Shown piece after piece: positions 35,587 through 47,183 of a stretch of DNA of 64,000 nt. The DNA lies in the NCBI RefSeq assembly GCF_040939455.1, contig NC_134110.1, forward strand, positions 311,001 to 375,000, in the 5' to 3' direction. Both the position numbers and the translations under genes were made by a program. The stretch is from Microcebus murinus. Taxonomy: Eukaryota; Chordata; Mammalia; Primates; Cheirogaleidae. Position 1 is the first letter of the stretch. Each line of letters opens with the position of its first letter. The notes below the pieces were generated by a model. It saw only the letters and a program-made list of their open reading frames with translations, searched no databases and was not told the origin of the DNA.

Positions 35587-36108
35587 CATGAAAAGACAAC
35601 AAAAAAACCCCCGCGGTGTCAGCACGCCGCCGGGTCACAAGACAGACAGGAACTCCGTTCACAGAACCGAGCACGCAACGTTCACGCAGCGGCATCCCGC
35701 ACAGCCCGGCGCCCGCCCGCTGACACCCGGGGGACCAGGACGTGGCTTTGGACCCGCTTGGGGCTGCCGGGAGTGGAGGACAGTTTGCCGGGTGCCGCCG
35801 GCCGGAGCCCGGGCTGAGCCTGGTCTGCACCGCGCATGTCTTCCCGGCCTCGAGGGTGCGAGCTCGTGGGCAGCGGCCTCCCCAGCATCGTGGGGACCCA
35901 GTGCCTGGAAGGCGGCCACACCACGGCCCCTGCTGGTGGTCAAGCCATGGCCACGGCGCAGCGGTGGGTTTGCACACTCTGGACGCCGAGTCTTTGCCAG
36001 ACGCTCTGCTTTTCGTTTCACGCCAAGAATTGGGGTCAAATCTCGTGCTCACTCCATTTGCTTCTTTTTTTTTTTTTTTGCACTTATTCCTTGCACGCTG
36101 AAGACTGT

Positions 36109-36421
36109 ATCTTTTTTTTTTTTTTTTTTCTTTGAGACAGAGTCTCAGTCTGTTGCCCCGGCTAGAGTGAGTGCCGTGGCGTCAGCCTCGCTCACAGCAA
36201 CCTCCAACTCCTGGGCTCAAGCGATCCTCCTGCCTCAGCCTCCCGAGTAGCTGGGACTACAGGCATGCACCACCATGCCCGACTAACTTTTTCTATATAT
36301 ATATATATTTTCAGTTGGTCAATTAATTTCTTTCTATTTTTGGTAGCGACGGGGTCTCGCTCTTTCTCTGGCTGGTCTCGAACTCCTGGGCTCAAGCCAT
36401 CCTCCCGCCTCGGCCTCCCGA
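36109..36421 (-). mobile_element. Alu, 5' truncated
   Basis: Antisense; ends CTCGGCCTCCCGA. Confidence 0.93.
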
Positions 36422-36603
36422 CTGATGCTATATTTTAAATAGCCTGATACAAAAATAATCCGCGTGTGCACGACAAATAAACCATCACAAAACCAAGCCA
36501 AAGCGATCATCCAGATACACATTAACTCAAAACAAACAAGCAAACATCAAAAAAAAAAAACCCAAAAGATGAACCCCAGCATCTTGGAGCCCCAGTGGCC
36601 AGC
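36422..36603 (-). other. Intron E10-E11, unassigned parts
   Basis: This short AT-richer segment, and 34161-34421 and 35590-36060 of the same intron, appear unique. The rest of the intron is two Alus, an L1 and a 17-bp array. Confidence 0.5.
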
Positions 36604-36870
36604 CCGTCCCCCTGTCCTGGCCGTCCCCCTGTCCTGGCCGTCCCCTTGCCCTGGCCATCCTCGTGTCCTGGCCATCCCCCTGTCCTGGCCGTCCCCGTGT
36701 CCTGGCCATCCCCCTGTCCCGGCCGTCCCCCTGTCCTGGCCGTCCCCGTGTCCTGGCCGTCCCACTGTCCTGGCCGTCCCCCTGTCCTGGCCGTCCCACT
36801 GTCCTGGCCGTCCCCCTGTCCTGGCGGTCCGCGTGTTCTAGTCGTCCCCGTGTCCTGGCCGTCCCCGTGT
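36604..36870. repeat. 17-bp minisatellite near the E10 donor
   Basis: About 15 units of GTCCCCCTGTCCTGGCC; it ends about 50 bp from the E10 5' splice site. Confidence 0.94.
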
Positions 36871-36918
36871 GGCCTCTGTCTCCGGGACTCGGCCTGGCTG
36901 GGGGACAGGAGCACGTAC

Positions 36919-37001
36919 TTGATCATCTGGGGCACGGTGACCTTGGAGTTCTCCTCGAATGCGTTCATCATGAGCCCGTTGCAGCGGATGTTGTCCACAC
37001 A
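36919..37001 (-). CDS. RASGRF1: RASGRF1 exon E10: end of PH2 helix
   Basis: The 83-nt exon encodes [20 protein letters not shown] then VTVPQMI and two bases of Lys. The acceptor is GGTTCCAG and the donor GTACGT. It joins E11 to give [12 protein letters not shown], the link from PH2 to the REM region. A 17-bp tandem array ends about 50 bp beyond its donor. Confidence 0.94.
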
Positions 37002-37569
37002 CTGGAACCAGAGAGAGGACGGGGTCAGGCTTGTCCCTCCCTCCTGTCACCGGGCCACCAGGAGCTTGCCTGCCCGGCACACGGCCCCCACGCTTCCAGC
37101 GAGAGCCGGCTGGGTCAGGGTGAGGCCGGGCAGCTCCAGCAGGGGAAGGCTGGGCTGGCGTGTGACAGAGCGAAGCGCGGAGAGGCCTGCGCCGTGGGCC
37201 CGAGGGGCAGAGTCTTTGCGGGACGGTGGTCGGGCACCTTCCTGGGGGCCCCCGGCCCTCTAGTCTCGGCCTCCTCCCAGCCAGACCAGACCACCGCCAC
37301 AGTCCTGGCAGGGCAGGGCAGGGCGTCCTCTGGGTTCAGTCCGAGGTTGGGTCCCGGCTGCGGGACCCTGGGGGGCTCACGTGACCCACTTGCGTGTGAG
37401 CCTCCCTGTTTGCAAATCGGGGACACGCCTGCCTGGCCTGGCCGGGCTGCATTCGGCACGAATGCCCTGCTGCTGCCCCTGAGGGCCGGCCCAAGGACCC
37501 GACCAGGTCCACAGGGTCTGCGACCCTCCCCTGGGGGGCCGCACGCAGGCCTGTCCCGCTGCAAAGGGC

Positions 37570-38096
37570 CTCCCGGCGCTGTCCCTGCCCCGGCCCTGCC
37601 CCGGCCCTGCCCTGGCGCTGTCCCTGCCCCGGCCCTGCCCCGGCCCTGCCCTGTCCATGCCCTGGCCCTGCCCTGTCCCTGCCCTGGCCCCGTCCCTGCC
37701 TTGGCGCTGTCCCTGCCCCGGCCCTGCCCTGTCCCTGCCCTGGCCCTGTCCCTGTCCCTGCCCTGGCCCTGTCCCTGCCCTGGCGCTGTCCCTGCCCTGG
37801 CCCTGTCCCTGTCCCTGCCCTGGCCCTGTCCCTGCCCTGTCCCTGTCCCTGCCCTGTCCCTGGCCCTGCCCTGTCCCTGGCCCTGCCCTGTCCCTGCCCC
37901 GGCCCCGTCCCTGCCCTGGCCCCGTCCCTGCCCCGGCCCTGTCCCTGCCCCTGCCCTGTCCCTGTCCCTGCCCTGGCCCTGTCCCTGCCCCTTCCCTGTC
38001 CCTGTCCCTGCCCTGGCCCTGTCCCTGTCCCTGCCCCGGCCCTGTCCCTGCCCTGGCGTTGTCCCTGTCCGGGCGCTGTCCCTGCCCTGGCGCTGG
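37570..38096. repeat. CCCTGC/CCCTGT/CCCTGG hexamer array
   Basis: More than 80 hexamer-like units of CCCTGB type, about 525 bp, pyrimidine-rich on the plus strand. Confidence 0.94.
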
Positions 38097-38207
38097 GACG
38101 GTTTCCAGATTAGAAACCCGCACGTGTGGGGGACTGCTGGCGGGCGGGGAATGGATGATTGGACATTTCACTCAGCTCTCACAAAATGCAAAACCCACAT
38201 TGTTATT

Positions 38208-38539
38208 TTTTTTTTTTTTTTTTGAGACAGAGTCTCACTCTGTTGCCCAGACTAGAGTGCCGTGGTGTCAGCCTCCCTCACAGCAACCTCAGTCTCCTGG
38301 GCTCAAGCGATCCTCCTGCCTCAGCCTCCCGAGTAGCTGGGACTACAGACACGCACCACCATGCCCGGCTAATTTTTTGTATATATATTTTTAGTTGGCC
38401 AATTAATTTCTTTCTATTTTTAGTAGAGACGGGGTGTCGCTCTTGCTCAGGCTGGTTTCAAACTCCTGACCTCTAGCGATCCTCGCGCGTTGGCCTCCCA
38501 GAGTGCTGGGATCACAGGCGTGAGCCACCGCGCCCGGCC
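38208..38539 (-). mobile_element. Alu
   Basis: Full-length antisense copy. Confidence 0.95.
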
Positions 38540-38978
38540 CCAAATTCACATTTTGCTTTGAATAAAAACCACCCACACAAACAAAAATAAGGCTCTTCTC
38601 TGGGGGCGGGGGGGAGCTGCCCTGTGTCCTCCCCCCGCCCCGCCCGGCCCTGGGTCCATGTTCCTGCCGTGGGAGGGTTCCTCCTTGCATGGGCGGGGGG
38701 GGGGGGCTCCGGGGCACATGACGGACGGGGTCTCCAGGATTTGGGGAGTGTGGGCTGCAGAAAGGGGGTGTCACCGTCCCTGGGAGGTGGCAGCCGAGAG
38801 CCGGCCTGGCGGGGGTGGGCCAAGGCCAGGCCCCAAAGTAGGAGCCCCCCAGGGGACGGTTTCTCTGTGTGCGTCTCCAACCCCCCGGCCTGCCACTCCC
38901 AGCAGGCCCACGGAGAAGAGGCCCGGCCCCGCCAGCCCAGGCGAGAAGGGCCCACCTGCTTTGGGGGGGGCCGCCCAC

Positions 38979-39115
38979 CTGGCTGATGTCGCTGGTCCAG
39001 GCCGCCTTCTCCTGCCGGGACGAGGCCACCAGGATGACCGTGAAGGGCGGCGAGTCCTTGGGCTCCACGCCGATCTTGAAGTCCAGGTGGTCCACGTCCT
39101 GGCCGGCTCCCTTGG
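38979..39115 (-). CDS. RASGRF1: RASGRF1 exon E9: second PH domain, strands and C-terminal helix
   Basis: The 137-nt exon continues [20 protein letters not shown] and [20 protein letters not shown] to DISQ. The invariant PH-domain tryptophan in the closing helix is the W of EKAAWTSDI. The acceptor CGGAAG has a mixed upstream tract and is weaker than its neighbours; the donor is GTGGGC. Confidence 0.94.
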
Positions 39116-39324
39116 CTTCCGGGAGAGACGGGCGCGGGCGGGGTGAGCGCGGCCCCTCCCGGTCGGAGACCCTCGCGGCCCCGCCCCGCCCCCCATGCAT
39201 GAGGATGAGCGAGGGAGGGGAGCTCGCTATGACCTGGGGACCCCCAAACCCACAGCGCCAGCCGGACGGGCCTGGAGCAGCTCAGTCGGGACCGCTAAGG
39301 CGGGTCGGGGTCACTGCCGGGCCA

Positions 39325-39880
39325 GGGGTTCCTTCTCTGGAGGCCAGCCTCCCGTGTGGGGACAGGGGCTCCCTCTCTGGAGGCCCAGCCTCCCGTGTTG
39401 GGACAGGGCCCCCTCTCTGGAGGCCAGCCTCCCGTGTGGGGACAGGGCCCCTTCTCTGGAGGCCAGCCTCCCGTGTGGGGATAGGGACTCCTTCTCTGGA
39501 GGCCAGCCTCCCGTGTGGGGACAGGGGCTCCTCTCTGAGGCCCAGCCTCCCGTGTGGGGACAGGGGCTCCTTCTCTGGAGGCCAGCCTCCCGTGTCGGGA
39601 CAGGGGCTCCTCTCTGAGGCCCAGCCTCCCGTGTGGGGACAGGGGCTCCCTCTCTGGAGGCCAGCCTCCCGTGTCGGGACAGGGGCTCCCTCTCTGGAGG
39701 CCAGCCTCCCGTGTCGGGACAGGGGCTCCTCTCTGAGGCCCAGCCTCCCGTGTGGGGACAGGGACTCCTTCTCTGGAGGCCAGCCTTCCGTGTCGGGACA
39801 GGGGCTCCCTCTCTGGAGGCCAGCCTCCCGTGTGGGGACAGGGGCCCCTTTTCTGGAGGCCAGCCTCCCGTGCCCAGGTG
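39325..39880. repeat. 40-bp minisatellite in intron E8-E9
   Basis: About 14 units of GGAGGCCAGCCTCCCGTGTG + GGGACAGGGGCTCCCTCTCT, with shorter variants (CTCCTCTCTGAGGCC). Confidence 0.94.
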
Positions 39881-40001
39881 AGGGGCCCCCACCCCGAGCA
39901 CCTTCCTCCCTCCCGGCAAAGCCCCCCAGGCCCAGCCGTGGGGAGAGCGTGTGTAAATCCGTGTGCGGCCCCACGCGGGCACACGGCAGCCGTGCGCTCA
40001 C

Positions 40002-40065
40002 CCTCCTCCTCTGTGCTCTCGGCCTCCTCCAGCAGTGTGCAGTCGATGAGCGAGATCACCCCGTT
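40002..40065 (-). CDS. RASGRF1: RASGRF1 exon E8: second PH domain, middle strands
   Basis: The 64-nt exon encodes [20 protein letters not shown] plus a Glu and one base of the next Ala codon. The acceptor is TTCTGCAG-like (CTTGCAG) and the donor GTGAGC. The acidic loop EEAESTEEE links two PH strands. Confidence 0.94.
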
Positions 40066-40302
40066 CTGCAAGACAGCCGCCGCGTTGGGCGGGCAGGGCA
40101 GGGGCGGTGAGGGGCTCCAGGACGGAATGGGGTAGAGGACAGCGCCACGCATGCACATACGTGTGCGTGTGTCACGAGCCGGCTGGGCATTTTGCTTTGT
40201 AAGTTGGAGGGTTTTATCTCCGCACGAGAAGCCCAGTGGAGCGGGCCGGTGGGCTGTGCAGGCTGCGGCTCCACAGCGGGGTGCTGCCCATGCACCTGCA
40301 CG

Positions 40303-40672
40303 CCCGCACACAGACACACACGCACACACACGCACACAGACACACAGACACACACACACAGACACACACACACACGCACATGCATACACGCACCAGTACA
40401 CACACACAGACACACATGCACCAGTACACACACAGACACACACACAAATAGACACACAGACACACACCAATACACACGAATACACACACAGACACACACG
40501 AATACACACACAGACACACACACAATATACACTCCAATACACACACACACATGCACCCCAATACATACACATACACCAACACACAGACACAAACAGACAC
40601 ACCAATATACACACACAGACACACACAATACACACACGCCAATACACACACACTAATACACACAGACACACA
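40303..40672. repeat. CA-rich repeat
   Basis: ACACACAGACACAC and ACACCAATACACAC units over 370 bp. Confidence 0.93.
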
Positions 40673-40774
40673 CCTTTTGGGGGTTTGCTCAGACCCCTGG
40701 GGGCCTGGACACCTCCCCTCCCACAATTGCTCGGGTGGGAAATCAGTCAGACCCTGTCTGTTCACCTGCCAGGT

Positions 40775-40905
40775 ACCTGCCTGTGTGCATGTGCCTGTGT
40801 GTGCATGTGCCTGTGTATGTATGTGCGCGTGTGCATGCACATGTATGCATGCACGTGTGTACACGTGTACGTATACCTGTATGCGTGTGTGCGTGTCCCC
40901 AGCAC
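40775..40905. repeat. TG-rich repeat before the E7 donor
   Basis: GTGCATGTGCCTGTGTGTGC wording, ending about 25 bp from the E7 5' splice site. Confidence 0.88.
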
Positions 40906-40929
40906 CTGCCCCCGTGCCGCGGCCCTCAC

Positions 40930-41090
40930 CTTGGTCAGGTGCAGCTTCCCGCCCGAGCCGCGGGTGCAGACGATGAGGTGCTTGGAGAACAGGAAGCACT
41001 GCCGCTCGCCCTCCTTCCTCAGCGACAGCGACCCCAGGCGCCCGCGCGTGATCTTGCCCTTCTCGGACATGGGCACCTGGATCAGGGAGC
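40930..41090 (-). CDS. RASGRF1: RASGRF1 exon E7: start of the second PH domain
   Basis: The 161-nt exon encodes [20 protein letters not shown] and then [20 protein letters not shown] to LHLTK. These are the first strands of the PH domain that follows the DH domain and supports membrane binding and GTPase exchange. The acceptor is CCCGCAG, the donor GTGAGG, and the exit phase is 0. Confidence 0.95.
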
Positions 41091-41357
41091 CTGCGGGAGG
41101 TCGGAGGCTGAGCCGCCCCTCCGGGCGCCCCTGCCGGGCGGGCGCGAGGGAGACGCCGGGGGCGGGACGGGCGCCCAGAGAAGCCCCACCGGGCCGGGCG
41201 CGTGTGGCGAGGATGAGGATGAAGGCTGGGCTGGGGGGCTGGCGGGGTTTTCACGGCCGCAGAGCCCAGGGCGGGAGGAGGGCCCGCAGGTCGGTCCACA
41301 GAGGAGGCCGCGCGGGCACGTGAGCAGGAGCTGAGCTTCCCGCAGTGCGTGGAGCCT

Positions 41358-41575
41358 GAATGTGTGTGTGCACGTGTGTGCGTGAGCACGTATGTGCACG
41401 GCGTGTGTTCACGTGCTTGTGTGCATGTGTGCACGAGCAAGTGTGCCTGTGTGCATGTGTGTGCATGCATGTGCATGTGCACGTGCGTGTGTGCACGTGC
41501 GAGTGCATGTGTGTACGTGTGTGCATGCATGTGCATGTGCGTGTGTACACGTGTGTGTGCATGTGCGTGGCATCC
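41358..41575. repeat. TG-rich repeat
   Basis: GTGTGTGCATGCATGTGCAT-type alternating wording in intron E6-E7. Confidence 0.9.
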
Positions 41576-41919
41576 CTGAGTGGGACATCGGTCCCTGGGC
41601 CGCAGAGGGTCCCCCGGGGCTGGGCCTCCCCGAACCCGCCCCGGGCGCCGCGGCGGAAGGCGGCAAAGGCCTCCTACCACGAGGGCCGCGCGGCCCCAGG
41701 GCGGAGGCCCCGAGCAAGGCCGGAGGGCGGCCGGCGCCCAGCGTGTCTGTCCCCTCCCCCATGGCCCCCCCCCCAGGACGGGTCAGAGTTTACTGGACGC
41801 GGGACAGACACGCCAAGGCCACCTGGGCAAGGCCCTGTCTACACTGCAGAGAAGGAACCTGGGAAACCAGCAACGGCCCGTGCCTGCCTGTGTAGACGCT
41901 GCTGTGGGCACACGGCGCA

Positions 41920-42526
41920 GGGCGGGGCGGGGGGCAGGGGTGGGGGCGCCGGGGCGGGGCGGGGACAGGCGGGGCGGGGCCGGGGCTGGGGTGGAGGTGG
42001 GGCCTGGGTGGGGGCGGGGACAGAGGCGGGGCAGGGGCGGGGCCGGGATGGAGGCGGGGTGGGGCGGGGCCGGAGGTGGGGCGGGGCTGGGGCCAGGGCG
42101 GGGCCGGAGGCGGGGCCGGGGTGGGGGCAGGGCGGGGCCGGGGCAGGGATGGAGGCGGGGTGGGCCGGGGTCAGAGGCAGGGCGGGGCGGGGCCGGGGCT
42201 GAGGTAGGGAGGGAGGCGGGGCCTGGGTGGGGGTGGGGGCGGAGGCGGGGTGGGGGCGGGGCCTGGATGGAGGTGGGGCGGGGCCGGAGGCGGTGCTGGG
42301 GCAGGGCCGGAGGCGGGGCCTGGGTGGGGGCGGGGTGGGGCCGGGGCTGAGGTGGGGACGGAGGCGGGGCCTGGGTGGGGGCAGGGCGGGGCCTGGGTAG
42401 GGGCGGGGGCGGAGGCGGGGGCGGGGCTGGGATGGAGGCGGGGCCGGAGGCGGTGCTGGGGCGGGGCTGGAGGCGGGGCCGGGGTGGGGCTGGGGTGGGG
42501 GCGGGTCGGGGGCGGGGCGGGGCCTG
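41920..42526. repeat. GGGGCGGGGCC-type minisatellite up to the E6 GC donor
   Basis: Irregular units such as GGAGGCGGGGCCTGGGTGGG over 600 bp. On the transcript strand the first intron bases are GCAGGCCCCGCCCCGCCCCC, so the array starts about 4 bp after the splice site. Confidence 0.94.
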
Positions 42527-42527
42527 C

Positions 42528-42646
42528 CTTGCCGCACGAAGGTCTGGCTGGTGTCCAGCAGGATCTCGCAGCCCTCGGTGATCATGCGCTCGATGGCCAG
42601 GTTCTTGCGGATGTTCTCCGTCTCGCTGACCTCGTCGTGCATCACC
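42528..42646 (-). CDS. RASGRF1: RASGRF1 exon E6: end of DH domain and linker to PH2, with a GC donor
   Basis: The 119-nt exon begins by completing Arg, then [20 protein letters not shown], and ends TSQTFVRQ plus one G. The next exon starts with GC TCC CTG ATC, so the junction must give Gly-Ser-Leu-Ile. The bases after the exon are GCAGGC, and no GT dinucleotide is available to keep this frame. The intron therefore appears to use a GC donor with a normal AG acceptor. Confidence 0.92.
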
Positions 42647-42694
42647 CTGCGGGACGGGACGGGCGCTGCTGCCGCCGCGGCTGACCCCGGGAGG

Positions 42695-43013
42695 GGGCTC
42701 TCGCGGGAGGCAGGTCAGGGGCTCCACGCGCATCTAGAACCCCGGGGTGACCCCAGCCCCCCACAGCCAGGCGCGGGAAGCCGCTGCCAGGCAGCTCGGG
42801 CCAACGCCGTGCAGGACGTTCCCACGTGTTCCGGGACTGCACAGGCGTGTGCAGCGGCACGTCAGGAACGTCGTAAGCTACGATTACACCGACACGGTTG
42901 ATGAAGCCTCCACTGTTGGTGTGAACTCTGGGAATTTTACCTGAGACCCTACTTCTCAGGAATCACCACTGTTACCCATCCAGTAAGAAACAAAAATGAT
43001 GTCATTTTGACTT
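42695..43013. repeat. Duplicated segment A (pair with 48886-49235)
   Basis: CATCTAGAACCCCGGGGTGA through GTAAGCTACGATTACACCGA to TGATGTCATTTTGACTTG matches segment B with few changes. It lies about 48 bp from the E6 acceptor and lacks about 18 bp present in B. Confidence 0.92.
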
Positions 43014-43042
43014 GTTTTTTTTTGAGCTCAAATGATCCTCCC

Positions 43043-43380
43043 AGCCGGGCGCGGTGGCTCACGCCTGTCATCCCAGCACTCTGGGAGGCCGAGGCGGGAG
43101 GATCGCTCAAGGTCAGGAGTTCAAAACCAGCCTGAGCAAGAGTGAGACCCCGCCTCTACTAAAAAATAATAGAAAGAAATTAATTGGCAAACTAATATGT
43201 ATAGAAAAAATTAGCCGGGCATGGTGGCGCATGCCTGTAGCCCCAGCTACTCGGGAGGCTGAGGCAGGAGGATTGGTTGAGCCCAGGAGATTGAGGTTTC
43301 TGTGAGCGAGGCTGACGCCACGGCACTCACTCTAGCCTGGGAGACACAGTGAGACTCTGTCTCAAAACTAAAAACTAAAA
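43043..43380 (+). mobile_element. Alu
   Basis: Sense copy placed just after duplicated segment A. Confidence 0.95.
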
Positions 43381-43897
43381 ACCCAGGGAGCAGTCCCAGC
43401 GTCTCAGCTCCGGGTGGGGCCGCAGGCGCGAGAGGGGGAGACCTGCGCCCACCCAGTGCGCCCCACACCGGGCACGCCATGGCGGCTCGTCTCAGCTTTC
43501 TCACGGCCCGCGGAGCGAGCGCTCACATTTTGGGGAGAAACATAAAGAAAAGGAGGGAAGTCAGCAGGGAGGAAGCAGGTCTGTCGATCTCCAGGTCAGC
43601 GCTGGGAGGGGCAGAGATGCAGGCCCAGCCCCCGCGTGGGGAGGGGGTGCAGGGGACCCCGTCTGTCTGCCGGCCTGCCCAACCCGCCGCGCCCCACCGC
43701 ACCCCACGGCCCACACGGGGCTCGCTCCTGCCACAGGGCCTTTGCACCGCCTCTCCCTCCCGACCGCTCTCCCACGCCCGCACTCGCGCTGCCCGGCCTG
43801 CCCGGGGCCTCCGCTCCGAGGGCCGCTGCACCCCGCCCTGAGCGCCGGCCCTGCCTGTGGGGGACACTGCGGCCTCAGCCCCGCCCCGCGCACCCAC

Positions 43898-44007
43898 CTG
43901 GACAGCTCCTCCAGTTTGGACTTGGCGTAGTCCAGGCTGTTGCGCTCGACGTGCTCGTGGGGCGTGTGGGCCAGGAGCTCGTGCAGGGTCAGGATGTACC
44001 TGGGGAT
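43898..44007 (-). CDS. RASGRF1: RASGRF1 exon E5: DH domain, [11 protein letters not shown] helix
   Basis: The 110-nt exon encodes [20 protein letters not shown] followed by [16 protein letters not shown] and two bases of an arginine codon. The acceptor GCGGCAG and donor GTGGGT are standard. This is the most conserved helix of the RhoGEF fold, so the Rac-directed activity looks intact. Confidence 0.95.
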
Positions 44008-44102
44008 CTGCCGCGGGACAGGTGGGGAGACAGAGGCGGGGAGACAGTGTCAGCCAGACAGGTGCAGAGCAAGGGAGGGGTGGGGGCGTGGGGACCAGTG
44101 AG

Positions 44103-44728
44103 GAAGTGAGAGAGACAGAGGGAGAGGGAGAGAGGAAGAGGGAGGGGAGGAAGGGATAGTAGGAGGGAAGGGGAGAAAGGAGGGAGGGGGAGGAGGAAGG
44201 GGAGGAGGGAGGGGAGGAGGGAGGGGGAGGGAGAGGGAAGGAGGAGGGAGGGAGGGAAAGAAGGGAGGGGAGGAGAGGAGGGAGGGGAGGAGGGGGAGGG
44301 GAATGAGAGGAGAGAGGGGAGGGAGGGGGAGGGGGAAGGAGGGAGGGAGGGAAGGGGGAGGGGGAAGGAAGGGGAGGAGGTAGGGGAGGAGGGAAGGGAG
44401 GAGGGAGGGGGAGGAGAGGAGGGAAGGGAGGAGAGGAAGGAGAGGGGAGGGGGGAGGGGAGGAGGGAAGGGAGGAGGGAGGAGGAGGGGAGGAGGGAGGG
44501 GAGAAGAAGGAGAGGGGAGAGGGGAGGGGGAGGGGAGGAGGGAGGGGAGAGGAAGGAGAGGGGAGAGGGGAGGGGGAGGGGAGGAGGGAAGGGAGGGGGA
44601 GGGGAGGAGGGAAGGGAGGGGGAGGGGAGGAGGGAGGGGAGGAGGGAGGGGAGGAGGGAGGGGAGGAGAAAGGAAGGGGAGGGGGCAGGGGAGGGGATGG
44701 GGGAGGAGGAGAGGGAGGGGGATGATCT
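44103..44728. repeat. Polypurine tract, 625 bp
   Basis: Almost only A and G (GGGAGGAGGGAGGGGAGGAG type) on the plus strand, so the transcript carries a polypyrimidine tract inside intron E4-E5. It has triplex potential. Confidence 0.95.
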
Positions 44729-45018
44729 GCCCTCTGGTCACAGCCTCCCCTAGTCGAGGCTCTCCCACGAGGCTCTCCCACAAGCCTCTCCCACGGTCTG
44801 TCGGGGCTCTGCTCTGGCTGGGCAGGCCTGGGTGGGCGCAGCAGCAGGAGGGTCGGTCCCCTGGTGGCCATTCCCCAGAGCTGCCTCTGCCCGCGGAGCC
44901 GTCTGTCCTGGGGGTGGACGGGCCCAGGGTGGCTGCTCTGCCCTAACCTGAGCCGTGCAGCCCCGAGCTGGGCCTCCTTCCCTGTCCCCCCAACCCGGCA
45001 GGCGGGGCGGGGCCGCAC

Positions 45019-45212
45019 CTGGAACATGGGGTAGGTGAGGAAGGTCTCCAGCGTCCTCTCCTCGCAGTCAGGCTTGGCCTCGTAGTGCTTGAGCAGCTTG
45101 TCGAAGTCGCGGTTCTGCTTGCAGTGCGCCAGGATCTGCAGGCTGTACTGGTGGTTGCGCACGAACTCCTGGTAGATGTTCAGCATGGGCAGCAGGATGT
45201 CGAACAGGTCGG
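45019..45212 (-). CDS. RASGRF1: RASGRF1 exon E4: DH domain core
   Basis: The 194-nt exon reads [18 protein letters not shown] and continues through the central DH helices ([19 protein letters not shown]) to TFLTYPMFQ. The acceptor is CCCGCAG and the donor GTGCGG. It ends at phase 0, joining E5 at IPRY to give the conserved PRYxLxLxELL helix that contacts the GTPase in DH domains. Confidence 0.95.
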
Positions 45213-45499
45213 CTGCGGGCGGGCGGGCGGTCAGCGGGGAGACCCCCGGCCCTCGGCTCCCCATCCCACCCACAGCCGGGCGCTGGATTTCAGGTCGGCT
45301 CTGTGGCCTCCACCTGCGGCCTCAGCTCCCTAAGCCGGCCTCCTTGACTCCGTGGTGGAGGAGACACCAGCACTCGGCTTTGTCTGCCAAACTCAGAAAG
45401 TGAGTAAAGAGGCAGACGACGTTTGGGGCAGGTGAGGGGAGATGCGGGAGGGACCTAGGACGGCTATGAGCATTTCACAAGCCCGTGTGCTGGGGCGCT

Positions 45500-46240
<741 letters not shown>

Positions 46241-46457
46241 CTTTTTTAAAAGGGGATGGGAAACTAAAAATACATCACTTCCTCCTAAAAACAGAGTTCT
46301 TGCCAACGAGTCTCTTTCTTTCTGCCCCCCCCCGAGGGATTCTGCAGTTTGAGGGGGACCCTCCAGTGCTCCCCGAAAGACACGACGTCCCCAGCCGTGG
46401 GGGTGGCCGGGGAGAGGGTCCCCCCCAGCCGGGGCCCGCGCAGGGCCGGCCACTCAC

Positions 46458-46537
46458 CCAGGACCAGCGTGGGCCAGCTGGAGATCCGGGCCTTCAGGCC
46501 CTGGTAGAAGATCTGGTGCAGGAACATGATGGTTTCG
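46458..46537 (-). CDS. RASGRF1: RASGRF1 exon E3: DH domain, second segment
   Basis: The 80-nt exon completes a serine codon with its first base and encodes [19 protein letters not shown] and the following SSWPTLVL. The acceptor is TTTTCCAG and the donor GTGAGT. A 13.1-kb intron, the longest in the window, separates it from E2. The phase (2 in, 1 out) fits both neighbours exactly. Confidence 0.95.
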
Positions 46538-46996
46538 CTGGAAAAGGAAGCGCAGGGTGAGCTCTGGCCAGCCAGCCGGGGGCTCCCTGCTCCCCCCGAG
46601 ACGGCCCTGCCCCAAACCTCCCGAGAGAGAGACCCTCTTCTCCAGCGGGACCTGCACACGCAAAAGCCCTGCCAGCAGGAGGGACGATATGCTAATAATT
46701 TGGGGTGCCCGGTGCAAACGGGGACGCAGGCCCGTACAGAAGAATCATCGAGCGTTTCCAGACGGTGCCGGAGTGATGGGGGTGGGCGCTGCTCTGGGGG
46801 GGGGGTCCCGTCTCCAAAGCCCCCACCTGCCGGGCGCCCCTGCGGAGTTGGGGGGACCCGGGCTCTGGGGAGGTGGGTAAAAGCCACCCGTCGATGTGCA
46901 GAGAGCTGGGTTGGGGCGCACAGCCTCACGCCCCTCCCTGGCTGTGGGGCCTGGAGCGAGATGCCCGCCCCCTCTCGGCCTCCCGTGCAAAACACG

Positions 46997-47183
46997 CAGG
47001 GGACAGGGATGCAGGGGCGCAGGGGACAGGGATGCAGGGGCGCAGGGGACAGGGGTGCAGGGGCGCAGGGGACAGGGGTGCAGGGGCGCAGGGGACAGGG
47101 ATGCAGGGGCGCAGGGGACAGGGATGCAGGGGCGCAGGGGACAGGGATGCAGGGGCGCAGGGGACAGGGATGCAGGGGCACGG
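46997..47183. repeat. 23-bp minisatellite
   Basis: About eight units of GGGGACAGGGATGCAGGGGC + GCA; two units have GGGTG. Confidence 0.95.

Noticed and set aside
36663..38225. A 520-codon plus-strand frame rich in Pro, Cys and Ala
   Set aside because: It crosses the 17-bp array and the CCCTGC hexamer array; composition is repeat-driven and antisense to E10.
39325..39880. Regular direct repeats that could suggest a CRISPR-like array
   Set aside because: Units are contiguous without unique spacers and the DNA is a primate intron.
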